Shown here piece by piece: positions 1 to 11,152 of a DNA stretch of 64,000 nt. Position 1 is the stretch's first letter; each line of letters begins with the position of its first letter. A program made the translations under genes and the position numbers. Source of the stretch: Nematostella vectensis (lineage: Eukaryota > Cnidaria > Anthozoa > Actiniaria > Edwardsiidae); assembly GCF_932526225.1 (NCBI RefSeq), contig NC_064034.1:312501-376500 (forward strand), written 5' to 3'. The notes below the pieces were generated by a model that searched no databases, was not told the DNA's origin, and was given only the letters and a program-made list of their open reading frames with translations.

Positions 1-73
1 TGCTCTATGTTAGAATCTACTTAATCAAGTTATCCAAGGAATCTAGTTAGTTCTTGTGTGCATAAAATATGTA

Positions 74-187
74 CAGGATCCTGAACAAAGCATGAGTACA
101 TCAAAGATGCTGAGAGTACATAAAAATGTCCCTATACCTTCTTTTTATGTCATGACACACCAAGAACAGTATAATTAAGTATCGATA
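74..187. other. Perfect palindromes of the monomer (representative copy)
   Basis: CAGGATCCTG (74-83), TGTCATGACA (148-157) and TATCGATA (180-187) are each exact palindromes of 8-10 bp. They recur in nearly every monomer. The first contains a BamHI site, so BamHI would cut the array into a ~547-bp ladder. No known factor can be assigned from the sequence. Confidence 0.75.
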
Positions 188-374
188 TTTAAAAAAAAAA
201 ATAAAGAAAAAAAAATTCGCTATCAGCGGGAATCGAACCCAGGTCGCTGTGTTAGTAGTCAAGTGCCCGCAACGAAAGACTAACGTGGCATTGCTGAAGG
301 GAATTGTAATGAAAATTACTTTTAATACTCTTGGTATCGTAAACTATCCCAAGCAAAGTCACCATCGGACTGGA

Positions 375-494
375 GGTTACATTCGGGAAAAGCTTCAGGG
401 TTACATTCGGGAATTTGTTTTACGAGTGTAACCTCCAAAAGGTTACAATCAATAATTTATTTTCCGAATGTAAATTCCAAAAAGTAACATTAGG
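375..494. repeat. Iterated GGTTACATTCGG dyad cluster (representative monomer)
   Basis: Six copies of a 12-bp word occur at 375, 399, 422 (inverted), 441, 464 (inverted) and 483, spaced 19-24 bp apart. Positions 399-440 and 441-482 are a tandem duplication of a 42-bp unit, about 33 of 42 positions identical by eye. Each unit is itself a dyad: the word, an AT-rich spacer, then the inverted word and TCCAAAA. In addition GGAGGTTACA (372-381) and TGTAACCTCC (427-436) are perfect 10-bp inverted arms. The cluster repeats in every full monomer. It looks like a binding array or hairpin-forming element; the function is unknown. Confidence 0.8.
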
Positions 495-2952
495 AAAAAA
501 AACCCAGTATACTCGGAAAAAAAGGTATATCAATCTATCGAGCGCTATGCTCTATGTTAGAATCTACTTAATCAAGTTATCCAAGGAATCTAGTTAGTTC
601 TTGTGTGCATAAAATATGTACAGGATCCTGAACAAAGCATGAGCACATCAAAGATGCTGAGAGTACATAAAAATGTCCCTATACCTTCTTTTTATGTCAT
701 GACACACCAAGAACAGTATAATTAAGTATCGATATTTAAAAAAAAAAATAAAGAAAAAAAAATTGGCTATCAGCGGGAATCGAACCCAGGTCGCTGTGTT
801 AGTAGTCAGTGCCCGCAACGAAAGACTAACGTGGCATTGCTGAAAAGAATTGTAATGAAAATTACTTTTAATACTATTGGTATCGTAAACTATCCCAAGC
901 AAAGTCACCATCGGACTGGAGGTTACATTCGGGAAAAGCTTCAGGGTTACATTCGGGAATTTGTTTTACGAGTGTAACCTCCAAAAGGTTACAATCGATA
1001 ATTTTGTTTCCGAATATAAATTCCAAAAAGTAACATTAGGAAAAATAAAAGAGTATACTCGGAAAAAAAGGTATATCAATCTATCGAGCGCTATGCTCTA
1101 TGTTAGAATCTACTTAATCAAGTTATCCAAGGAATCTAGTTAGTTCTTGTGTGCATAAAATATGTACAGGATCCTGAACAAAGCATGAGTACATCAAAGA
1201 TGCTGAGAGTACATAAAAATGTCCGTATACCTTCTTTTTATGTCATGACACACCAAGAACAGTATAATTAAGTATCGATATTTAAAAAAAAAAATAAAGA
1301 AAAAAAAATTGGCTATCAGCGGGAATCGAACCCAGGTCGCTGTGTTAGTAGTCAAATGCCCGCAACGAAAGACTAACGTGGCATTGCTGAAGGAAATTGT
1401 AATGAAAATTACTTTTAATACTATTGGTATCGTAAACTATCCCAAGCAAAGTCACCATCGGACTGGAGGTTACATTCGGGAAAAGCTTCAGGGTTACATT
1501 CGGGAATTTGTTTTACGAGTGTAACCTCCAAAAGGTTACAATCGATAATTTTGTTTCCGAATATAAATTCCAAAAAGTAACATTAGGAAAAAAAACCCAG
1601 TATACTCGGAAAAAAAGGTATATCAATCTATCGAGCGCTATGCTCTATGTTAGAATCTACTTAATCAAGTTATCCAAGGAATCTAGTTAGTTCTTGTGTG
1701 CATAAAATATGTACAGGATCCTGAACAAAGCATGAGCACATCAAAGATGCTGAGAGTACATAAAAATGTCCCTATACCTTCTTTTTATGTCATGACACAC
1801 CAAGAACAGTATAATTAAGTATCGATATTTAAAAAAAAAAAATAAAGAAAAAAAAATAGGCTATCAGCGGGAATCGAACCCGGGTAGCTGGGTTAGTAGT
1901 CAAGTGCCCGTAACGAAAGACTAACGTGGCATTGCTGAAGGGAATTGTAATGAAAATTACTTTTAATACTATTGGTATTGTAAACTATCCCAAGCAAAGT
2001 CACCATCGGACTGGAGGTTACATTCGGGAAAAGCTTCAGGGTTACATTCGGGAATTTGTTTTACGAGTGTAACCTCCAAAAGGTTACAATCGATAATTTT
2101 TTTTCCGAATGTAAATTCCAAAAAGTAACATTAGGAAAAAAACCCAGTATACTCGGAAAAAAAGGTATATCAATCTATCGAGCGCTATGCTATATAATAG
2201 AATCTACTTAATCAAGTTATCCAAGGAATCTAGTTAGTTCTTGTGTGCATAAAATATGTACAGGATCCTGAACAAAGCATGAGCACATCAAAGATGCTGA
2301 GAGTACATAAAAATGTCCCTATACCTTCTTTTTATGTCATGACACACCAAGAACAGTATAATTAAGTATCGATATTTAAAAAAATAGAATAAAGAAACAA
2401 AAATTCGCTATCAGCGGGAATCGAACCCAGGTCGCTGTGTTAGTAGTCAAGTGCCCGCAACGAAAGACTAACGTGGCATTGCTGAAGGGAATTGTAATGA
2501 AAATTACTTTTAATACTATTGGTATCGTAAACTATCCCAAGCAAAGTCACCATTGGACTGGAGGTTACATTCGGGAAAAGCTTCAGGGTTACATTTGGGA
2601 ATTTGTTTTACGAGTGTAACCTCCAAAAGGTTACAATCGATAATTTTGTTTCCGAATATAAATTCCAAAAAGTAACATTAGGAAAAATAAAAGAGTATAC
2701 TCGGAAAAAAAGGTATATCAATCTATCGAGCGCTATGCTTTATGTTAGAATCTACTTAATCAAGTTATCCAAGGAATCTAGTTAGTTCTTGTGTGCATAA
2801 AATATGTACAGGATCCTGAACAAAGCATGAGCACATCAAAGATGCTGAGAGTACATAAAAATGTCCCTATACCTTCTTTTTATGTCATGACACACCAAGA
2901 ACAGTATAATTAAGTATCGATATTTAAAAAAAAAAATAAAGAAAAAAAAATA

Positions 2953-3024
2953 GGCTATCAGCGGGAATCGAACCCGGGTCGCTGCGTTAGTAGTCAAGTG
3001 CCCGTAACGAAAGACTAACGTGGC
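2953..3024 (-). other. Representative degenerate tRNA-like element of the satellite monomer
   Basis: Read on the minus strand, these 72 nt fit tRNA numbering without gaps. U8-A9 is followed by a four-pair D-stem (GUCU with GGGC, including two G-U pairs) and an anticodon loop CU-ACU-AA. The T-arm is CCGGG-TTCGATT-CCCGC, with four of five pairs and a fully canonical loop. The B-box GGTTCGATTCC (2964-2974) is perfect. The A-box is weak, the anticodon stem pairs at two of five positions, and the acceptor stem at three of seven. Two nt past position 73 lies a run of nine T (2942-2950 on the plus strand as A), which would serve as a Pol III terminator. A homologous copy occurs in every full-length monomer. 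It is not a functional tRNA gene; a tRNA-derived SINE relic or a Pol III unit are the alternatives. Confidence 0.72.
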
Positions 3025-6000
3025 ATTGCTGAAGGGAATTGTAATGAAAATTACTTTTAATACTATTGGTATCGTAAACTATCCCAAGCAAAGTCAACAT
3101 CGGACTGGAGGTTACATTCGGGAAAAGCTTCAGGGTTACATTCGGGAATTTGTTTTACGAGTGTAACCTCCAAAAGGTTACAATCGATAATTTTTTTTCC
3201 GAATGTAAATTCCAAAAAGTAACATTAGGAAAAATAAAAGAGTATACTCGGAAAAAAAGGTATATCAATCTATCGAGCGCTATGCTCTATGATAGAATCT
3301 ACTTAATCAAGTTATCCAAGGAATCTAGTTAGTTCTTGTGTGCATAAAATATGTACAGGATCCTGAACAAAGCATGAGCACATCAAAGATGCTGAGAGTA
3401 CATAAAAATGTCCCTATACCTTCTTTTTATGTCATGACACACCAAGAACAGTATAATTAAGTATCGATATTTAAAAAAATAAAATAAAGAAACAAAAATT
3501 GGCTATCAGCGGGAATCGAACCCAGGTCGCTGTGTTAGTAGTCAAGTGCCCGCAACGAAAGACTAACGTGGCATTGCTGAAGGGAATTGTAATGAAAATT
3601 ACTTTATTACTATTGGTATCGTAAACTATCCCAAGCAAAGTCACCATTGGACTGGAGGTTACATTCGGGAAATGCTTCAGGGTTACATTTGGGAATTTGT
3701 TTTACGAGTGTAACCTCCAAAAGGTTACAATCGATAATTTTGTTTCCGAATATAAATTCCAAAAAGTAACATTAGGAAAAATAAAAGAGTATACTCGGAA
3801 AAAAAGGTATATCAATCTATCGAGCGCTATGCTCTATGTTAGAATCTACTTAATCAAGTTATCCAAGGAATCTAGTTAGTTCTTGTGTGCATAAAATATG
3901 TACAGGATCCTGAACAAAGCATGAGCACATCAAAGATGCTGAGAGTACATAAAAATGTCCCTATACCTTCTTTTTATGTCATGACACACCAAGAACAGTA
4001 TAATTAAGTATCGATATTTAAAAAAAAAATTAAGAAAAAAAAATAGGCTATCAGAGGGAATCGAACCCGGGTCGCTGCGTTAGTAGTCAAGTGCCCGTAA
4101 CGAAAGACTAACGTGGCATTGCTGAAGGGAATTGTAATGAAAATTACTTTTAATACTATTGGTATCGTAAACTATCCCAAGCAAAGTCAACATCGGACTG
4201 GAGGTTACATTCGGGAAAAGCTTCAGGGTTACATTCGGGAATTTGTTTTACGAGTGTAACCTCCAAAAGGTTACAATCGATAATTTTTTTTTCCGAATGT
4301 AAATTCCAAAAAGTAACATTAGGAAAAAAAACCCAGTATACTCGGAAAAAAAGGTATATCAATCTATCGAGCGCTATGCTCTGTGTTAGAATCTACTTAA
4401 TCAAGTTATCCAAGGAATCTAGTTAGTTCTTGTGTGCATAAAATATGTACAGGATCCTGAACAAAGCATGAGCACATCAAAGATGCTGAGAGTACATAAA
4501 AATGTCCCTATACCTTCTTTTTATGTCATGACACACCAAGAACAGTATAATTAAGTATCGATATTTAAAAAAAAAATAAAGAAAATAAAATAGGCTATCA
4601 GCGGGAATCGAACCCGGGTCGCTGCGTTAGTGGTCAAGTGCCCGTAACGAAAGACTAACGTGGCATTGCTGAAGGGAATTGTAATGAAAATCACTTTTAA
4701 TACTATTGGTATCGTAAACTATCCCAAGCAAAGTCACCATCGGACTGGAGGTTACATTCGGGAAAAGCTTCAGGGTTACATTCGGGAATTTGTTTTACGA
4801 GTGTAACCTCCAAAAGGTTACAATCGATAATTTTGTTTCCGAATATAAATTCCAAAAAGTAACATTAGGAAAAATAAAAGAGTATACTCGGAAAAAAAGG
4901 TATATCAATCTATCGAGCGCTATGCTCTATGTTAGAATCTACTTAATCAAGTTATCCAAGGAATCTAGTTAGTTCTTGTGTGCATAAAATATGTACAGGA
5001 TCCTGAACAAAGCATGAGTACATCAAAGATGCTGAGAGTACATAAAAATGTCCCTATACCTTCTTTTTATGTCATGACACACCAAGAACAGTATAATTAA
5101 GTATCGATATTTAAAAAAAAAAATAAAGAAAAAAAAATTCGCTATCAGCGGGAATCGAACCCAGGTCGCTGTGTTAGTAGTCAAGTGCCCGCAACGAAAG
5201 ACTAACGTGGCATTGCTGAAGGGAATTGTAATGAAAATTACTTTTAATACTCTTGGTATCGTAAACTATCCCAAGCAAAGTCACCATCGGACTGGAGGTT
5301 ACATTCGGGAAAAGCTTCAGGGTTACATTCGGGAATTTGTTTTACGAGTGTAACCTCCAAAAGGTTACAATCAATAATTTATTTTCCGAATGTAAATTCC
5401 AAAAAGTAACATTAGGAAAAAAAACCCAGTATACTCGGAAAAAAAGGTATATCAATCTATCGAGCGCTATGCTCTATGTTAGAATCTACTTAATCAAGTT
5501 ATCCAAGGAATCTAGTTAGTTCTTGTGTGCATAAAATATGTACAGGATCCTGAACAAAGCATGAGCACATCAAAGATGCTGAGAGTACATAAAAATGTCC
5601 CTATACCTTCTTTTTATGTCATGACACACCAAGAACAGTATAATTAAGTATCGATATTTAAAAAAAAAAATAAAGAAAAAAAAAATGGCTATCAGCGGGA
5701 ATCGAACCCAGGTCGCTGTGTTAGTAGTCAGTGCCCGCAACGAAAGACTAACGTGGCATTGCTGAAAAGAATTGTAATGAAAATTACTTTTAATACTATT
5801 GGTATCGTAAACTATCCCAAGCAAAGTCACCATCGGACTGGAGGTTACATTCGGGAAAAGCTTCAGGGTTACATTCGGGAATTTGTTTTACGAGTGTAAC
5901 CTCCAAAAGGTTACAATCGATAATTTTGTTTCCGAATATAAATTCCAAAAAGTAACATTAGGAAAAATAAAAGAGTATACTCGGAAAAAAAGGTATATCA

Positions 6001-9000
6001 ATCTATCGAGCGCTATGCTCTATGTTAGAATCTACTTAATCAAGTTATCCAAGGAATCTAGTTAGTTCTTGTGTGCATAAAATATGTACAGGATCCTGAA
6101 CAAAGCATGAGTACATCAAAGATGCTGAGAGTACATAAAAATGTCCGTATACCTTCTTTTTATGTCATGACACACCAAGAACAGTATAATTAAGTATCGA
6201 TATTTAAAAAAAAAAATAAAGAAAAAAAAAATTGGCTATCAGCGGGAATCGAACCCAGGTCGCTGTGTTAGTAGTCAAATGCCCGCAACGAAAGACTAAC
6301 GTGGCATTGCTGAAGGAAATTGTAATGAAAATTACTTTTAATACTATTGGTATCGTAAACTATCCCAAGCAAAGTCACCATCGGACTGGAGGTTACATTC
6401 GGGAAAAGCTTCAGGGTTACATTCGGGAATTTGTTTTACGAGTGTAACCTCCAAAAGGTTACAATCGATAATTTTGTTTCCGAATATAAATTCCAAAAAG
6501 TAACATTAGGAAAAAAAACCCAGTATACTCGGAAAAAAAGGTATATCAATCTATCGAGCGCTATGCTCTATGTTAGAATCTACTTAATCAAGTTATCCAA
6601 GGAATCTAGTTAGTTCTTGTGTGCATAAAATATGTACAGGATCCTGAACAAAGCATGAGCACATCAAAGATGCTGAGAGTACATAAAAATGTCCCTATAC
6701 CTTCTTTTTATGTCATGACACACCAAGAACAGTATAATTAAGTATCGATATTTAAAAAAAAAAAATAAAGAAAAAAAAATAGGCTATCAGCGGGAATCGA
6801 ACCCGGGTAGCTGGGTTAGTAGTCAAGTGCCCGTAACGAAAGACTAACGTGGCATTGCTGAAGGGAATTGTAATGAAAATTACTTTTAATACTATTGGTA
6901 TTGTAAACTATCCCAAGCAAAGTCACCATCGGACTGGAGGTTACATTCGGGAAAAGCTTCAGGGTTACATTCGGGAATTTGTTTTACGAGTGTAACCTCC
7001 AAAAGGTTACAATCGATAATTTTTTTTCCGAATGTAAATTCCAAAAAGTAACATTAGGAAAAAAACCCAGTATACTCGGAAAAAAAGGTATATCAATCTA
7101 TCGAGCGCTATGCTATATAATAGAATCTACTTAATCAAGTTATCCAAGGAATCTAGTTAGTTCTTGTGTGCATAAAATATGTACAGGATCCTGAACAAAG
7201 CATGAGCACATCAAAGATGCTGAGAGTACATAAAAATGTCCCTATACCTTCTTTTTATGTCATGACACACCAAGAACAGTATAATTAAGTATCGATATTT
7301 AAAAAAATAGAATAAAGAAACAAAAATTCGCTATCAGCGGGAATCGAACCCAGGTCGCTGTGTTAGTAGTCAAGTGCCCGCAACGAAAGACTAACGTGGC
7401 ATTGCTGAAGGGAATTGTAATGAAAATTACTTTTAATACTATTGGTATCGTAAACTATCCCAAGCAAAGTCACCATTGGACTGGAGGTTACATTCGGGAA
7501 AAGCTTCAGGGTTACATTTGGGAATTTGTTTTACGAGTGTAACCTCCAAAAGGTTACAATCGATAATTTTGTTTCCGAATGTAAATTCCAAAAAGTAACA
7601 TTAGGAAAAATAAAAGAGTATACTCGGAAAAAAAGGTATATCAATCTATCGAGCGCTATGCTTTATGTTAGAATCTACTTAATCAAGTTATCCAAGGAAT
7701 CTAGTTAGTTCTTGTGTGCATAAAATATGTACAGGATCCTGAACAAAGCATGAGCACATCAAAGATGCTGAGAGTACATAAAAATGTCCCTATACCTTCT
7801 TTTTATGTCATGACACACCAAGAACAGTATAATTAAGTATCGATATTTAAAAAAAAAAATAAAGAAAAAAAAATAGGCTATCAGCGGGAATCGCACCCGG
7901 GTCGCTGCGTTAGTAGTCAAGTGCCCGTAACGAAAGACTAACGTGGCATTGCTGAATGGAATTGTAATGAAAATTACTTTTAATACTATTGGTATCGTAA
8001 ACTATCCCAAGCAAAGTCAACATCGGACTGGAGGTTACATTCGGGAAAAGCTTCAGGGTTACATTCGGGAATTTGTTTTACGAGTGTAACCTCCAAAAGG
8101 TTACAATCGATAATTTTTTTTCCGAATGTAAATTCCAAAAAGTAACATTAGGAAAAAAAAAACCAGTATACTCGGAAAAAAAGGTATATCAATCTATCGA
8201 GCGCTATGCTCTATGTTAGAATCTACTTAATCAAGTTATCCAAGGAATCTAGTTAGTTCTTGTGTGCATAAAATATGTACAGGATCCTGAACAAAGCATG
8301 AGCACATCAAAGATGCTGAGAGTACATAAAAATGTCCCTATACCTTCTTTTTATGTCATGACACACCAAGAACAGTATAATTAAGTATCGATATTTAAAA
8401 AAAAAATAAAGAAAATAAAATAGGCTATCAGCGGGAATCGAACCCGGGTCGCTGCGTTAGTAGTCAAGTGCCCGTAACGAAAGACTAACGTGGCATTGCT
8501 GAAGGAAATTGTAATGAAAATTACTTTTAATACTATTGGTATCGTAAACTATCCCAAGCAAAGTCACCATCGGACTGGAGGTTACATTCGGGAAAAGCTT
8601 CAGGGTTACATTCGGGAATTTGTTTTACGAGTGTAACCTCCAAAAGGTTACAATCAATAATTTATTTTCCGAATGTAAATCCCAAAAAGTAACATTAGGA
8701 AAAAGAACCCAGTATACTCGGAAAAAAAGGTATATCAATCTATCGAGCGCTATGCTCTATGTTAGAATCTACTTAATCAAGTTATCCAAGGAATCTAGTT
8801 AGTTCTTGTGTGCATAAAATATGTACAGGATCCTGAACAAAGCATGAGCACATCAAAGATGCTGAGAGTACATAAAAATGTCCCTATACCTTCTTTTTAT
8901 GTCATGACACACCAAGAACAGTATAATTAAGTATCGATATTTAAAAAAAAAATAAAGAAAAAAAATTGGCTATCAGCGGGAATCGAACCCAGGTCGCTGT

Positions 9001-11152
9001 GTTAGTAGTCAAGTGCCCGCAACGAAAGACTAACGTGGCATTGCTGAAGGGAATTGTAATGAAAATTACTTTTAATACTATTGGTATCGTAAACTATCCC
9101 AAGCAAAGTCACCATCGGACTGGAGGTTACATTCGGGAAAAGCTTCAGGGTTACATTCGGGAATTTGTTTTACGAGTGTAACCTCCAAAAGGTTACAATC
9201 GATAATTTTGTTTCCGAATATAAATTCCAAAAAGTAACATTAGGAAAAATAAAAGAGTATACTCGAAAAAAAAGGTATATCAATCTATCGAGCGCTATGC
9301 TCTGTGTTAGAATCTACTTAATCAAGTTATCCAAGGAATCTAGTTAGTTCTTGTGTGCATAAAATATGTACAGGATCCTGAACAAAGCATGAGCACATCA
9401 AAGATGCTGAGAGTACATAAAAATGTCCCTATACCTTCTTTTTATGTCATGACACACCAAGAACAGTATAATTAAGTATCGATATTTAAAAAAAAAATAA
9501 AGAAAATAAAATAGGCTATCAGCGGGAATCGAACCCGGGTCGCTGCGTTAGTGGTCAAGTGCCCGTAACGAAAGACTAACGTGGCATTGCTGAAGGGAAT
9601 TGTAATGAAAATCACTTTTAATACTATTGGTATCGTAAACTATCCCAAGCAAAGTCACCATCGGACTGGAGGTTACATTCGGGAAAAGCTTCAGGGTTAC
9701 ATTCGGGAATTTGTTTTACGAGTGTAACCTCCAAAAGGTTACAATCGATAATTTTGTTTCCGAATATAAATTCCAAAAAGTAACATTAGGAAAAATAAAA
9801 GAGTATACTCGGAAAAAAAGGTATATCAATCTATCGAGCGCTATGCTCTATGTTAGAATCTACTTAATCAAGTTATCCAAGGAATCTAGTTAGTTCTTGT
9901 GTGCATAAAATATGTACAGGATCCTGAACAAAGCATGAGTACATCAAAGATGCTGAGAGTACATAAAAATGTCCCTATACCTTCTTTTTATGTCATGACA
10001 CACCAAGAACAGTATAATTAAGTATCGATATTTAAAAAAAAAAATAAAGAAAAAAAAATTCGCTATCAGCGGGAATCGAACCCAGGTCGCTGTGTTAGTA
10101 GTCAAGTGCCCGCAACGAAAGACTAACGTGGCATTGCTGAAGGGAATTGTAATGAAAATTACTTTTAATACTCTTGGTATCGTAAACTATCCCAAGCAAA
10201 GTCACCATCGGACTGGAGGTTACATTCGGGAAAAGCTTCAGGGTTACATTCGGGAATTTGTTTTACGAGTGTAACCTCCAAAAGGTTACAATCAATAATT
10301 TATTTTCCGAATGTAAATTCCAAAAAGTAACATTAGGAAAAAAAACCCAGTATACTCGGAAAAAAAGGTATATCAATCTATCGAGCGCTATGCTCTATGT
10401 TAGAATCTACTTAATCAAGTTATCCAAGGAATCTAGTTAGTTCTTGTGTGCATAAAATATGTACAGGATCCTGAACAAAGCATGAGCACATCAAAGATGC
10501 TGAGAGTACATAAAAATGTCCCTATACCTTCTTTTTATGTCATGACACACCAAGAACAGTATAATTAAGTATCGATATTTAAAAAAAAAAATAAAGAAAA
10601 AAAAATTGGCTATCAGCGGGAATCGAACCCAGGTCGCTGTGTTAGTAGTCAGTGCCCGCAACGAAAGACTAACGTGGCATTGCTGAAAAGAATTGTAATG
10701 AAAATTGTTTTTAATACTATTGGTATCGTAAACTATCCCAAGCAAAGTCACCATCGGACTGGAGGTTACATTCGGGAAAAGCTTCAGGGTTACATTCGGG
10801 AATTTGTTTTACGAGTGTAACCTCCAAAAGGTTACAATCGATAATTTTGTTTCCGAATATAAATTCCAAAAAGTAACATTAGGAAAAATAAAAGAGTATA
10901 CTCGGAAAAAAAGGTATATCAATCTATCGAGCGCTATGCTCTATGTTAGAATCTACTTAATCAAGTTATCCAAGGAATCTAGTTAGTTCTTGTGTGCATA
11001 AAATATGTACAGGATCCTGAACAAAGCATGAGTACATCAAAGATGCTGAGAGTACATAAAAATGTCCGTATACCTTCTTTTTATGTCATGACACACCAAG
11101 AACAGTATAATTAAGTATCGATATTTAAAAAAAAAAATAAAGAAAAAAAAAA

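Larger units (their letters stand above)
1..11152. repeat. Higher-order repeat block A: 9 monomers, ~4,922 bp
   Basis: Variant-specific monomers recur every nine units. The monomer with ATACTCTTGGTATCG falls at about 329, 5251 and 10171. The monomer with the shortened GTAGTCAGTGCC falls at about 804, 5727 and 10650. The monomer with CCCGGGTAGCTGGG falls at about 1879, 6803 and 11724. The spacing is 4,921-4,923 bp. Copies are nearly identical, except that monomers five and six of the first unit (about 3150-4370) differ from those at the matching place in the second. This points to recent amplification with some later exchange. Confidence 0.93.

Noticed and set aside
415-597. Recurring 60-codon plus-strand frame (Phe-Tyr-Glu-Cys...) in nearly every monomer, and the 60-71 codon frames just upstream of it
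   Set aside because: They begin at TTG or GTG rather than ATG, overlap the dyad cluster and the tRNA-like segment, are broken in many copies by A-tract indels, and show no protein-like conservation. Similarity between copies is explained by satellite homogenisation.
648-911. 87-codon minus-strand frame (also at 5570 and 10491) and its 60-78 codon variants
   Set aside because: It starts with ATG but reads through the tRNA-like region and a poly-T tract into a Phe-rich run. Most monomers break it by small indels. Not credible as a gene.
1312-1383. Functional tRNA genes on the minus strand
   Set aside because: The acceptor stem (3 of 7 pairs) and anticodon stem (2 of 5) do not form. Only the T-arm and part of the D-arm survive. 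Kept as a tRNA-like relic or Pol III candidate instead.
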